64,000 bases of DNA from JADKAV01 sp041393775 (GTDB taxonomy: Bacteria > Actinomycetota > Actinomycetes > S36-B12 > UBA10799), in NCBI GenBank assembly GCA_041393775.1, contig JAWKJM010000003.1:1181160-1245159 (forward strand). The letters run 5' to 3'. A model generated the notes under the pieces. The model saw nothing but the letters and a program-made list of their open reading frames with translations. It was not told where the DNA came from and ran no database searches. The first letter of the stretch is position 1; the number at the start of each line of letters is the position of its first letter. A program made the translations under genes and the position numbers. This document shows, in pieces, positions 42,152 to 51,483 of the stretch.

Positions 42152-42988
42152 TCAGGTCGCGAGCCCACGGCGCTTCCGCAGGCCGCGCGCGAACGTGGAG
42201 AACAGCCCGTCCACGAGCATGCCGATCACGAGGATCACCAGCATCGTGCCCAGCAGTTGCGGTGCTTTCGCCAACTGCCGGGCGAACTCCAGTTGCGCAC
42301 CCAGCGACGGCCGGGAGGCGATGATGACAAGCAGCTCACCGGCCATCAGCGACCGCCAGGCGAACGCCCATCCCTGTGTCAGGCCACTGACATAGCCGGG
42401 CAGCGCGGCGGGCAGGATGATGTTGCGGTACAGGGCGACGGGCCCGGCGCCGAGCACGTGGCCCAGCCGCCAGAACGCCGGTGGTACCTGGTCGATGCCG
42501 GAGATCACGCCGTTGGCGATACTCGGGGCCGCGCCCAGGACGACGACGAACAGGATTGCCTGTTCGTTGATCCCGAACAACAGGATCGCCAGCGGGAACC
42601 AGGAGATCGACGGCATTGTCTGCAAGCCGGTGATCAGCGCGCCGACGGCCAGTCGCAGCGGCCGGACCCGGGCGACCAGTACGCCGAGCGTGGTGCCGAT
42701 CAGCAGTGCCAGTGAGAAGCCGATGGCGGCACGAGTCAGCGTGGTGGTGATCGCGCTCCAGAACCGGCCGGTCTGCATCATTTCCCAGACGGCCTGAAGC
42801 GTCGGTACCGGCCCGGGCAGCACGTACTCTGGACGCCAGCCGGACCACACGACCACCTGCCAGGTGCCCAGCACGATGCCGATGGCCAGTAGTTTCGGCC
42901 AGCTCCAGGCCCAGATCCGGGCGGCGGCGGAATCCCGCGCGGGTTCGGCAGGAAGATCGACCACAGGGGTCAAGGCAGCAGTCGTCAT
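42152..42988 (-). CDS. ssuC: Sulfonate-type ABC transporter permease
   Basis: A 278-residue inner-membrane permease with about six helices and the EAA-type loop LGHVLGAGPVALYRNIILPAA. Member of the SsuC/TauC/NrtB family that imports aliphatic sulfonates, taurine or related anions. Starts 1 nt after the ssuB stop. The exact substrate cannot be told; sulfonate is favoured by the Rrf2 neighbour. Confidence 0.85.
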   Translation of the reverse strand: MTTAALTPVVDLPAEPARDSAAARIWAWSWPKLLAIGIVLGTWQVVVWSGWRPEYVLPGPVPTLQAVWEMMQTGRFWSAITTTLTRAAIGFSLALLIGTTLGVLVARVRPLRLAVGALITGLQTMPSISWFPLAILLFGINEQAILFVVVLGAAPSIANGVISGIDQVPPAFWRLGHVLGAGPVALYRNIILPAALPGYVSGLTQGWAFAWRSLMAGELLVIIASRPSLGAQLEFARQLAKAPQLLGTMLVILVIGMLVDGLFSTFARGLRKRRGLAT

Positions 42989-42989
42989 C

Positions 42990-43736
42990 TCAAGCCGCCT
43001 CGTGCAGTCGTCGGGTCAGATCCGCGGCACGCTCGGCCACCCCCGCAGAGTCCATGACCCGGGGGTGGGGCAGATCGACCTCCTGCTCGTGGACGATCTT
43101 GCCGTAGGCCATGAGGATCACCCGGTCGCCCAGGCGTACGGCCTCGCGCACGTTGTGGGTGACGAACATGACGGTGAGCCCGCGTTCGCGCACGACCCGC
43201 TCGATCTCGTCGTGCAGGTGGTCGCGGGTCATGGCATCCAGTGCTCCCAGCGGCTCGTCCATCAGGACGAGGTCGGCATTCTGGGCCAGGCAGCGGGCCA
43301 GGGCGACCCGCTGGCGCATTCCTCCGGACAGTTCGTGGGGCCGCCGGGCGGTGACGTCGCCGAGGCGCACCACCCCCAGCAACTCGTCTGCTTGCGGTCC
43401 CCGCTCGTGACGCGGAACCCCGCGCAGTTTCAGTGCGAGTGCGACGTTCTGCCGGGCGGTCAGCCAGGGCAGCAGCGTTGCGTCCTGGAACATCAGGGCG
43501 CTTCGGCCGAAGACTTCGGCTGTGCCCGAGCTGGGACTGTCGAGGCCGGCGACGATGTTGAGCAGCGTCGTCTTGCCGCACCCGCTGTGGCCGACCACGG
43601 TGATGAACTCGCCCTGTGCGACATCGAGGTCGACTCCGTGTAGAGCAGCGGTGCGGCCCTCGTCGGAATCGAAGACCTTGGTGACGCCCCGGATCTTGAG
43701 TGCCATGGTCGAGGGGGCCTCGAGCAGCGCGGTCAC
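42990..43736 (-). CDS. ssuB: Sulfonate-type ABC transporter ATPase
   Basis: A 248-residue ATPase: Walker A GHSGCGKTTLL, Q-loop FQDATLLPWLTA, signature LSGGMRQRVALAR, Walker B LVLMDEPLGALD and the switch His in VTHNVREA. GTG start overlaps the ssuA stop (GTGA), which fixes the start; the longer open frame upstream is unrelated sequence inside ssuA. Confidence 0.9.
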   Translation of the reverse strand: MTALLEAPSTMALKIRGVTKVFDSDEGRTAALHGVDLDVAQGEFITVVGHSGCGKTTLLNIVAGLDSPSSGTAEVFGRSALMFQDATLLPWLTARQNVALALKLRGVPRHERGPQADELLGVVRLGDVTARRPHELSGGMRQRVALARCLAQNADLVLMDEPLGALDAMTRDHLHDEIERVVRERGLTVMFVTHNVREAVRLGDRVILMAYGKIVHEQEVDLPHPRVMDSAGVAERAADLTRRLHEAA

Positions 43737-44830
43737 GACTGCACCTGCGGCATGCCGGCGTGCGTGAGTGACTTGTTCAGGAGGGTCAGGTCGTAGAGGG
43801 TCCCGGGAAGCCCGCCTGCGGCGTCGATCTCGCCCTGGTCCAGCAGTCCGGCGTCCACCGCGTGCTGCGCCGAGTCGACCAGCGTGGTCGGCAACGGGTC
43901 GGCGGTGAACTGGATCTGGTCCCACGCGCTGTTCAAGATCTTCGAGTCCAAGGGCGAACCGGTCAGGCTCGTCAGCGCCGCGTTCACGTCGGTCTTGGCC
44001 TGGGCAGGGTCATCCTCGATCTCCTGCAAGGCACTGTTGTTGGCGTCCAGAACGGCTTGCACCGCTTCCGGGTGCTCCTGCAGGAAGGCAGTGCGCACCA
44101 CGATGTTCGTGGTGACGAACTTGCCGTCCGGCCATAGATCCTTCTCGTCGACTAGCACCTTGGCCCCCTTGGCGACGTACTCCGACACCCACGGCTCGGG
44201 AACCCAGGCACCCTGGATCTGGTCGGCGGCGTACGCGGTCAGGCCATCGGCGTTGGCCTGCGGCTTGATCGACACATCGCCGCCTCCCTCGACGGTGGTC
44301 CCCAGCCCTTGCTGCTGGAGCCAGTAGCGCAATGCCACATCCTGGGTGTTGCCCAGCTGTGGCGTGGCGATGGTCTTCCCCTTGAGATCGGCTGCCGATG
44401 TGATGTCGGGGCTGACGACCAGCGCGGCGCCGCCGGATGCGGCACCCGAGATCACCTTGATCGCCTCGCCCTTGGACTGCGTATAGGCACTGATGGTGGG
44501 GTTGGGCCCGATGTAGGCGATGTCCAACGAGTCGCCGAACAGTGCGGTCACCGCATCCGGACCCGCGTTGAACGCGGTCGGTGTGACTGTGGCGCCGAGC
44601 GGCTTCAGAGCGTCCTTGAAGTAGCCCTCCTGCATGCCTATCAGTGCGGGGGCGTGGGTGAGATTGGGGAAGAACCCCAGACGGACGGTCTTCAGCGCTT
44701 GGGCGGACTCGGTCGACCCCTCCGGGGAGCCGGAGGGTGACGCGGCCGAGGACGAGCAGGCCGCCAGCGACCCCGCCATGGCGGTGGCTAGCACGAGCCC
44801 GGCGAGGCGCCGGCGAAGAGTGGTCGTCAT
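43733..44830 (-). CDS. ssuA: Sulfonate-type ABC transporter substrate-binding lipoprotein
   Basis: A 365-residue lipoprotein (signal peptide and lipobox SLAAC) with the SsuA/TauA fold: VRLGFFPNLTHAPALIGMQ, DIAYIGPNP, and a ligand region AAAVV-like ASGGAALVVSPDI. ATG at 44830 is chosen because GGAGGA lies 6 nt upstream; an upstream in-frame ATG at 44848 would start inside that ribosome binding site. First gene of the ssuABC-rrf2 operon. No FMN-dependent sulfonate monooxygenase is nearby. Confidence 0.88.
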   Translation of the reverse strand: MTTTLRRRLAGLVLATAMAGSLAACSSSAASPSGSPEGSTESAQALKTVRLGFFPNLTHAPALIGMQEGYFKDALKPLGATVTPTAFNAGPDAVTALFGDSLDIAYIGPNPTISAYTQSKGEAIKVISGAASGGAALVVSPDITSAADLKGKTIATPQLGNTQDVALRYWLQQQGLGTTVEGGGDVSIKPQANADGLTAYAADQIQGAWVPEPWVSEYVAKGAKVLVDEKDLWPDGKFVTTNIVVRTAFLQEHPEAVQAVLDANNSALQEIEDDPAQAKTDVNAALTSLTGSPLDSKILNSAWDQIQFTADPLPTTLVDSAQHAVDAGLLDQGEIDAAGGLPGTLYDLTLLNKSLTHAGMPQVQS

Positions 44831-44871
44831 TGCTTCCTCCAAAGTCAATGTTTACCTACTTACTTACTCGA

Positions 44872-44891
44872 GAATACTAACAGATGTATTC
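44872..44891. promoter_or_regulatory. Candidate Rrf2 operator / promoter of the ssu operon
   Basis: Inverted repeat GAATAC - N8 - GTATTC in a locally AT-rich stretch, extended outward by TTACT/AGTAA. On the minus strand a TATTCT -10-like hexamer overlaps it, about 40 nt before the ssuA start, so binding would block transcription. Confidence 0.55.
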
Positions 44892-45098
44892 CTACTTAGT
44901 AACTCGGGATATGACGCACCCCAGCGAGGAGCCCGTGCCCGGGCGGCAGTCCAGGCAGCGGACGGCCGGCGACTCGGGAATCCCCCAACAACTTTGGGTG
45001 TCTTCGCGGTGGCAGGCGCCGAACCCGGACGCCCGTCGGTCGTGGCACGCCGAGCGCCCGGAATCGGCGATCGGTACTGGGTTCTGCGAGTCGGCTCC

Positions 45099-45104
45099 TA
45101 GACT
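45099..45104 (+). promoter_or_regulatory. -10 box giving a leaderless guaA transcript
   Basis: TAGACT lies 6 nt before the guaA ATG at 45111. Confidence 0.55.
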
Positions 45105-45110
45105 TGGGCC

Positions 45111-46667
45111 ATGGCGAAACTGCCCCGGCCTGTGCTGGTCCTCGACTTCGGCGCGCAGTACGCACAACTGATCGCCAGGCGGGTCCGCGAGGCACACCTG
45201 TACTCGGAAGTCGTGCCGCACACGTGGACGGCGGCGCAGATTCTGGCCAGGAAGCCGCTGGCGGTGATACTCTCCGGCGGCCCTGCGAGCGTCTATGTCG
45301 ACGATGCGCCAGCGTTCGACCCGGCGATCCTGGACGCAGAGGTGCCGGTCTTCGGGATCTGTTACGGCTTCCAGGTGATGGCCGCCGAGATGGGTGGACG
45401 GGTCGACAAGACCGGGCTGCGCGAATACGGCAGGACCCAACTGACGACCCGGGACTCGGCGCTCTTCACCGGCCAGCCTTCGACCCAGTCCGTGTGGATG
45501 TCGCACGGCGATGCGGTGGTGGAGGCCCCGGCGGAATGCGACGTCGTCGCGACCACCTCCGTCACCCCGGTCGCCGCGTTCGTGCACCGCAGCCGCCCCC
45601 TGGCCGGAGTCCAGTTCCACCCGGAGGTCGCGCACACCGATCACGGCCAGGCCATACTGCAGCGGTTCCTGTATGACGTCGCAGGTTTGACCCCCAACTG
45701 GTCGACCGAAGGAGTCATCGAGGCCCAGATCGGTTCCATCTCCGCCCAGATCGGGTCCGGCCGGGCGATCTGCGGGCTGTCAGGTGGTGTGGACTCGGCT
45801 GTGGCCGCTGCCCTGGTCCAACGGGCGATCGGTGACCGGCTGACCTGCGTATTCGTGGATCATGGCCTGCTGCGGCAGGGCGAAGTGGAACAGGTTGAGC
45901 GAGACTTCGTCGCGGCCACCGGTGCGCGACTCGTGGTCGTCGACGCCCGCAAGCGCTTCCTGGACGCGCTGGCGGGGACGACCGACCCGGAGACGAAGCG
46001 CAAGATCATCGGCCGCGAGTTCATCCGGGTCTTCGAGTCTGCTGCTTCCGACGTGGTGGCCGAGGGCGGCGACGATGTGCGCTTCCTCGTACAGGGAACG
46101 CTGTACCCGGATGTGGTCGAGTCCGGCGGCGGGACCGGAACCGCGAACATCAAGAGCCACCACAATGTCGGCGGGCTCCCGGAGGACCTCGAGTTCGAGT
46201 TGGTGGAGCCGCTGCGCGACTTGTTCAAGGACGAGGTGCGAGCGGTCGGCACTGCGCTGGGTCTGCCCGAGGACATGGTGTGGCGGCACCCGTTCCCGGG
46301 CCCCGGGCTGGCCATCCGGATCGTCGGCGAGGTCAACCAGGAGAACCTTGAGACGTTGCGGCTCGCCGACGCCATCGCCCGTGCTGAACTCACCGCCGCG
46401 GGCCTGGACCGTTCGGTGTGGCAGTTCCCGGTGGTCTTGCTCGCGGGCGTGCGCAGCGTCGGGGTGCAGGGTGATGGCCGCACGTACGGGCATCCGGTGG
46501 TGCTGCGCCCCGTGAGCAGCGAGGATGCCATGACAGCCGACTGGTCGCGGCTGCCGCACGAGGTGATCGCCAACATCTCCACCCGGATCACCAACGAGGT
46601 GACTGCGGTGAACAGGGTTGTGCTGGACGTGACCAGCAAACCCCCGGGCACCATCGAGTGGGAGTAG
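45111..46667 (+). CDS. guaA: GMP synthase (glutamine-hydrolysing)
   Basis: Aminates XMP to GMP. The 518-residue protein has an N-terminal class I glutamine amidotransferase with nucleophile Cys near 84 (GICYGFQ) and catalytic FHPEV, the ATP pyrophosphatase P-loop SGGVDSAVAAALV near 223, and the C-terminal dimerisation domain with PGPGLAIRI and the terminal KPPGTIEWE. Follows guaB in the guanine branch. Family III palindrome 2 follows the stop. Confidence 0.97.
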   Translation: MAKLPRPVLVLDFGAQYAQLIARRVREAHLYSEVVPHTWTAAQILARKPLAVILSGGPASVYVDDAPAFDPAILDAEVPVFGICYGFQVMAAEMGGRVDKTGLREYGRTQLTTRDSALFTGQPSTQSVWMSHGDAVVEAPAECDVVATTSVTPVAAFVHRSRPLAGVQFHPEVAHTDHGQAILQRFLYDVAGLTPNWSTEGVIEAQIGSISAQIGSGRAICGLSGGVDSAVAAALVQRAIGDRLTCVFVDHGLLRQGEVEQVERDFVAATGARLVVVDARKRFLDALAGTTDPETKRKIIGREFIRVFESAASDVVAEGGDDVRFLVQGTLYPDVVESGGGTGTANIKSHHNVGGLPEDLEFELVEPLRDLFKDEVRAVGTALGLPEDMVWRHPFPGPGLAIRIVGEVNQENLETLRLADAIARAELTAAGLDRSVWQFPVVLLAGVRSVGVQGDGRTYGHPVVLRPVSSEDAMTADWSRLPHEVIANISTRITNEVTAVNRVVLDVTSKPPGTIEWE

Positions 46668-46695
46668 GGATCGTTGTGCCTCGGTCCGCCGGGCT

Positions 46696-46734
46696 TGGCA
46701 AATTTTGGTCGCTATGAGCGACAGATCTTCACCA
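46696..46734. repeat. 39-bp palindromic element, copy 2 (family III)
   Basis: TGGCAAATT - 3 nt - GTCGCT - ATG - AGCGAC - 3 nt - TCTTCACCA, 28 nt after the guaA stop and followed by CGCC. Same layout as copy 1 at 1253-1291 and nearly identical to that copy's reverse complement; the outer arms here have mismatches while the inner 6-bp arms are perfect. Confidence 0.75.
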
Positions 46735-46832
46735 CGCCTTGCTCAAAGTCCCGCCGCGAGACCTCAGCTGTAACCGTTTCGTGACCATAACCGGGTCCGA
46801 CATGCGCGACTCCCACTCTCAACTTTGGCAAG

Positions 46833-48584
46833 GTGCCACGCGTGTTAGTGCGACGCGTCCTTCCCCTGCTGTCCGCCCTGGCCGTGGTACTGGTTTCGAT
46901 GACGCCGGCCGTGGCGGCGAAGAAACTCAGTACGCTGCTGCCCCCCGAACGCCCGTATCCGGCGGTGCTCGACGCGCCGATCGAGTACGAAGGCATGACC
47001 ACCTGCGACCCCGTGGCCAGGCCAGGAGCGTTGATGCTGCGACAGTTGCTGCTCGACACCTATGGCGAAGCGGTGATCGGAATCACGCGGGCCTGCGACC
47101 AGGACAGCATTTCGGAGCACAAGGAGGGCCGGGCCGTCGACTGGATGGTCGATTGGAAGAACCCGGCCGAGCGCGCGCAGGCGCAAGCGTTCGTCGACTG
47201 GGTGACGGCGCCCGGACCGGACGGCACCCCGGCCGCCAACGCCCGACGGCTCGGGATCATGTACATCGGCTGGGCTGATCAGATGTGGCGGGCATATGAC
47301 CCCGGCCGTGGCTGGACCGAACTCAAGGGTTGCTACTCCCTGCAGGGTTCAGGAAATGACACGTTCTGCCACCGCGACCATGTGCACTTCTCCATGACGT
47401 GGGACGGGGCCGCCGGGCGGACCTCCTACTGGGACAACACGCCGGTCACCGACGTCGCGTGCCCGGTCAAGCGGTCCTCGGGGAGGTCCCAGTCCCTGCG
47501 GGCATCGGCAGCGTTCGTACCCACGAAACCGGTGCGGGTCTTCGACGCCCGGAAGAAGGGTGACTCGGGCTGCTATCTGCAGCAGCGGCGCTGGTCCGGT
47601 GATGACCGGAGCACGTCGGTGCGGGTGGCCGGTCGCAAGGGCATTCCGAAGTCGGGCGTGCAAGCCGTGGCGGTGCGGGTGACGGCGTACGCCTCGAACG
47701 CTCCCGGTTGGATCACTATGTCCGGCGCGCCAGGCGCCAGCGGGCCGCACGTTGTCTCTCTGGCGATGCAGGGGTCTTCGGCCGCCACGGCGATCGTGCC
47801 GGTCTCGGACACCGGACGGATCTGGCTGGCCACCGTCGCCGGTCACGCCCGGATCGCGGTGGATGTCCTGGGCTACTTCACGCGCAGCGTGTCGGCGGCC
47901 GCCTCGACCAAGGCGGGGTCCTGGGTGCCTGTTCCGGCGACAGTGGCCGCAACTGTCGACGTGCCCGCCAAGTCGTCCAGCACGGTCGATCTGCGAGGGG
48001 CCGGGGGGCTTCCCGACAATGGCCTCGCTGGCCTGTCCCTGACCCTAAACACCAAAGGATCGGTCCCCGGTCATCTGCGGGTGGCCCCGCCGGGTGACAA
48101 GACCCGGGCCGACGCCGTCGACGTGGCGAAGGGTACGAAGACTGCTGCCATGTTCGTGGCCAGTCCGGACGGGACCCTGAGCCTGAAGAACACCGCCAAA
48201 GCGCCCGCCAAGGTCAAAGTGCTCTTGACCGGCTGGGTCACCGAACCGCAGGCCGGTAGTGAGCGGCTGCGGCCGATGTCCAAGGATCTCGGCTCAGTGC
48301 GCACAGGACGCAAGAAGGTCCGCTCGCTCTCGCTTTCCGGCAAGGTCCCCGGCCGCACGAAGGCAGTTGTGCTCGCGGTCACCACCAAGGGCAAGAAGAA
48401 GAGCGGCGGCATCGCAGTGTGGGGTGCCGGGGACCGTCCCGATGGGCGCAGTGTCGATGTGCGGTCGGGCCGGGCCAACACCGACCTCGCAGTCGTGACC
48501 CTCGGCCCCGACCGGACCTTGAAGATCGCCGGGAACGCTGCCAAGGGCACAGCCTCGGTCCGGCTGGTGGGGGTCATCAAGTAG
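46833..48584 (+). CDS. Secreted protein with ARB_07466-like/M15-like domain and beta-rich repeats
   Basis: A 583-residue exported protein: signal sequence to about residue 28 (LLSALAVVLVSMTPAVA). Residues 45-215 (ITRACDQDSISEHKEGRAVD, CHRDHVHFSM) resemble the ARB_07466-like C-terminal domain related to peptidase M15, with conserved His and Asp that could bind zinc. From about 225 to the end are roughly three beta-rich repeats of a type common on actinobacterial surfaces (first one ends VDVLGYF). It probably binds or trims cell wall; activity untested. GTG start; no strong ribosome binding site. Confidence 0.6.
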   Translation: MPRVLVRRVLPLLSALAVVLVSMTPAVAAKKLSTLLPPERPYPAVLDAPIEYEGMTTCDPVARPGALMLRQLLLDTYGEAVIGITRACDQDSISEHKEGRAVDWMVDWKNPAERAQAQAFVDWVTAPGPDGTPAANARRLGIMYIGWADQMWRAYDPGRGWTELKGCYSLQGSGNDTFCHRDHVHFSMTWDGAAGRTSYWDNTPVTDVACPVKRSSGRSQSLRASAAFVPTKPVRVFDARKKGDSGCYLQQRRWSGDDRSTSVRVAGRKGIPKSGVQAVAVRVTAYASNAPGWITMSGAPGASGPHVVSLAMQGSSAATAIVPVSDTGRIWLATVAGHARIAVDVLGYFTRSVSAAASTKAGSWVPVPATVAATVDVPAKSSSTVDLRGAGGLPDNGLAGLSLTLNTKGSVPGHLRVAPPGDKTRADAVDVAKGTKTAAMFVASPDGTLSLKNTAKAPAKVKVLLTGWVTEPQAGSERLRPMSKDLGSVRTGRKKVRSLSLSGKVPGRTKAVVLAVTTKGKKKSGGIAVWGAGDRPDGRSVDVRSGRANTDLAVVTLGPDRTLKIAGNAAKGTASVRLVGVIK

Positions 48585-48598
48585 TCGTCACAGCGACC

Positions 48599-48604
48599 TA
48601 GACT
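48599..48604 (+). promoter_or_regulatory. Candidate -10 box of pcrA
   Basis: TAGACT lies 5 nt before a TTG (48610) and 8 nt before a GTG (48613), consistent with a leaderless transcript. Confidence 0.45.
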
Positions 48605-48609
48605 CAGGT

Positions 48610-50817
48610 TTGGTGGACGACATACTTTCAGACCTCAATCCCCAGCAGGTGGCGGCTGTCACGCATCGCGGGAGCCCGATCCTGGTTGTGGCCGGTGCCG
48701 GCTCCGGGAAGACCCGGGTGCTCACGCGGCGGATCGCGCATCTACTGGCGACCAGCCAGGCGGTGCCGTCGGAGATCCTGGCCATCACGTTCACGAACAA
48801 GGCCGCCAACGAGATGAAGGACAGGGTGACGGCTGCGGTGGGCCCGGTGGGCCAGCGGATGTGGGTCTCCACCTTCCACAGCGCGTGCGTGCGGATTCTG
48901 CGCAGGCAGGGCCACCATCTCGGGTATCCGAGTTCTTTCTCCATCTACGACACCGACGACAGCAGGCGGCTGATCACCAACATCAGCAAGGATCTGGACC
49001 TCGATCCCCGCAAGTACCGTCCACGCGGCCTGGCCCACCAGATCTCGGCGTTGAAGAACGAACTCATCGACCACGAAGCGTTCGCCCCGACTACCGAGAC
49101 CGAGTCGCAGCAGGTCCTGGCCGATGTCTACCGGCTGTACACCGAGCGACTGCAGCGTGCCGGCGCTATGGACTTCGACGACCTGATCGGCAATACGGTG
49201 GCGGTGCTCACCCTCTTCGACAGCGTCGCGGCCTACTACCACCGGCTGTGGGCCCACGTCCTTATCGACGAGTACCAGGACACGAACAAGGCGCAGTACG
49301 AACTCGTGCGCCGCCTTGCCGCAGCGACACTGGAACTCGACCCGGCGGAGTTGTGCGTGGTCGGTGACTCCGATCAGTCGATCTACGCGTTCCGCGGTGC
49401 CGACGTGCGCAACATCGAGGAGTTCGAGAAGGACTTCCCGGGTGCCGAGGTGGTGCTGCTCGAGCAGAACTACCGATCGACCCAGACCATCCTGTCAGCG
49501 GCCAACGCACTGATCTCGCACAACACCGGCCGACGCGACAAGCGGCTGTGGTCGGATGCCGGGGACGGCGACCGGATCGTCGGTTACGTCGCCGACGACG
49601 ACCGGGACGAAGCCGCCTTCGTGGTCAACGAGATCCGGCGCCTGACCGCAGACGGAGTCGAAGCCGGCGAGATCGCCGTGTTCTACCGGACACATGCTCA
49701 GTCGCGGCCGCTGGAAGAAGTCCTACTGCGCACGGGTCTGCGCTACCGGATCGTGGGCAACGTGCGGTTCTACGAGCGGCGCGAGGTGCGGGACGCGCTT
49801 GCGTATCTGCGCATGGTGGCCAACCCCGAGGACGACGTAGCGGTCACCCGTATCCTCAATGTGCCCAAGCGGGGCCTCGGCGACCGCACGGTGGAGCAGG
49901 TGGCCGGACTCGCGGCGCGGGAGGCGATCACGTTCGAGGCGGCCCTGCGCCGGGTGCGGGAGACCGGGGTCGGCCCGCGGGCCGAGACCCGGATCGGGGG
50001 GTTCCTGGCACTGCTGGACGAACTGCGGATGTTGCTGGATTCGGGTGCCAACCCCGCGGAGATGGTGGAGGCAGTCCTGGAACAGTCCGGCATGGTCGCC
50101 GAACTGCAGGCCTCCAACGACCCGCAGGACGAGACCCGACTGGAGAACCTGGCAGAGCTCACCTCTGTGGCCCGCGAGTTCATGAACGACAATGCGGACG
50201 GCACTCTGGCCGATTTCCTGGAGAGAGTCGCGCTGGTCGCCGAGGCCGACGACGTCCCCGATCATGAGGGTGGGCTGGTGACGCTGATGACGCTGCACAC
50301 CGCCAAGGGTCTGGAGTTCGATGCGGTGTTCCTCACCGGGCTCGAGGAGTCGGTGTTCCCGCACGCCCGCTCGCTGGACGATCCGGTCGAACTGCAGGAG
50401 GAACGCAGGCTTGCGTACGTGGGGATCACTCGCGCGCGCAAGCAGTTGTACATCAGCCGCGCGGCCATGCGCATGCAGTTCGGCACCCCGAACAGCAACC
50501 CGCCGAGCCGCTTCCTGGAGGAGGTGCCGGACTCCCTGATCGACTGGCGCCGCACAGGTAGGGATCTGTCACGCCGGCCCAGTTCCGGCGGTCGCGGCGC
50601 TGCCCCGGCGCTGGCGCAAGCCGCGGGCAGCGCGCGTCGCACCGCTGGGCCGATCGTGGACCTGACGGCTGGCGACAGCGTGCTGCACCCCAAGTTCGGA
50701 CTGGGCACTGTGGTGTCCACGGCCGGCCAGGACGACAAGGCAGAGGCTCACATCGACTTCGGCAGTGAGGGCGTCAAACGGTTGCTGCTGCGTTATGCGC
50801 CCGTGGAGAAGGTGTAG
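48610..50817 (+). CDS. pcrA: ATP-dependent DNA helicase UvrD/PcrA
   Basis: A 735-residue superfamily 1A 3'-5' helicase for nucleotide excision repair and replication conflicts. Motifs in order: Walker A AGAGSGKTRVLTRR (near 25), motif II DEYQDTN, motif III GDSDQSIYAFRGAD, motif IV EQNYRST, motif V TLHTAKGLEFD, motif VI YVGITRARKQLY. The C-terminal Tudor-like RNA-polymerase-binding domain is present (VLHPKFGLGTV). Corresponds to mycobacterial uvrD1. Start TTG 48610 or GTG 48613. Confidence 0.95.
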   Translation: MVDDILSDLNPQQVAAVTHRGSPILVVAGAGSGKTRVLTRRIAHLLATSQAVPSEILAITFTNKAANEMKDRVTAAVGPVGQRMWVSTFHSACVRILRRQGHHLGYPSSFSIYDTDDSRRLITNISKDLDLDPRKYRPRGLAHQISALKNELIDHEAFAPTTETESQQVLADVYRLYTERLQRAGAMDFDDLIGNTVAVLTLFDSVAAYYHRLWAHVLIDEYQDTNKAQYELVRRLAAATLELDPAELCVVGDSDQSIYAFRGADVRNIEEFEKDFPGAEVVLLEQNYRSTQTILSAANALISHNTGRRDKRLWSDAGDGDRIVGYVADDDRDEAAFVVNEIRRLTADGVEAGEIAVFYRTHAQSRPLEEVLLRTGLRYRIVGNVRFYERREVRDALAYLRMVANPEDDVAVTRILNVPKRGLGDRTVEQVAGLAAREAITFEAALRRVRETGVGPRAETRIGGFLALLDELRMLLDSGANPAEMVEAVLEQSGMVAELQASNDPQDETRLENLAELTSVAREFMNDNADGTLADFLERVALVAEADDVPDHEGGLVTLMTLHTAKGLEFDAVFLTGLEESVFPHARSLDDPVELQEERRLAYVGITRARKQLYISRAAMRMQFGTPNSNPPSRFLEEVPDSLIDWRRTGRDLSRRPSSGGRGAAPALAQAAGSARRTAGPIVDLTAGDSVLHPKFGLGTVVSTAGQDDKAEAHIDFGSEGVKRLLLRYAPVEKV

Positions 50818-50958
50818 CGACGCGTAGCCATCCGTGGCCCCAGAAGCACATACGACGTGGTCCACGGCACATTGCAGTGTCGAAGGTCACGGCTGTTATG
50901 CGTGGTTTGTCGCATTTACCGGGATTGATGCCATCGCGCACTGAGCATCACAGGACAC

Positions 50959-51474
50959 ATGAACAGACTCGTCCCGCTCATCGGCGCCGGTGTGGCCGCC
51001 GCCCTCATGACGCCGGTTGCTTCTCCGGCCTTGGCGGCTGACAAGGATCGCAAGGCGTCGGCTGCGGCCGCCGCCAAGTCGGCCCGGTTCACCCACCTGC
51101 CCACGAGCAACTACCGACTCTCGGCCAAATTCGGGCAGCGGGGCTCGTACTGGTCGTCAGGGCGCCACACCGGCCTCGACTTCGCCGCCGCGCGCGGCAC
51201 CAAGGTCCGAGCAGTCGGCGACGGCAAGGTGATCTTCGCCGGGTGGGGTGGTGCCTATGGCAAGGCCATCATCATCAAACACAAGAACGGCAAGCGCAGC
51301 CTCTACGCACACCTGAGCAAGAAGAAGGTGAAGAAGGGCAAGCGTCTCAAGGCCGGCCGGATCATCGGCAAGGTCGGCGGGACCGGCAACGTGACCGGGC
51401 CGCATCTGCACTTCGAGGTCCGGACGAAGAACGGCAAGAAGCTCAACCCGCGGGAGTTCCTGCGCGGGGAATGA
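50959..51474 (+). CDS. Secreted M23 (LytM) peptidase, first of a tandem pair
   Basis: A 171-residue exported zinc metallopeptidase-type protein. Signal peptide to about residue 27 (ASPALA), then a compact LytM domain with HTGLDF (HxxxD), LYAHL and HLHFEV (HxH). It lies at the position of Rv0950c next to uvrD1. Likely cuts peptidoglycan crossbridges or acts as an amidase activator. The protein is unusually rich in lysine in its second half (KKKVKKGKRLK). Confidence 0.85.
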   Translation: MNRLVPLIGAGVAAALMTPVASPALAADKDRKASAAAAAKSARFTHLPTSNYRLSAKFGQRGSYWSSGRHTGLDFAAARGTKVRAVGDGKVIFAGWGGAYGKAIIIKHKNGKRSLYAHLSKKKVKKGKRLKAGRIIGKVGGTGNVTGPHLHFEVRTKNGKKLNPREFLRGE

Positions 51475-51483
51475 CCCCGACCG

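Noticed and set aside
44848..44848. Upstream ATG as the start of ssuA
   Set aside because: The ATG at 44848 would place the GGAGGA ribosome binding site inside the coding region; ATG 44830 is properly spaced.
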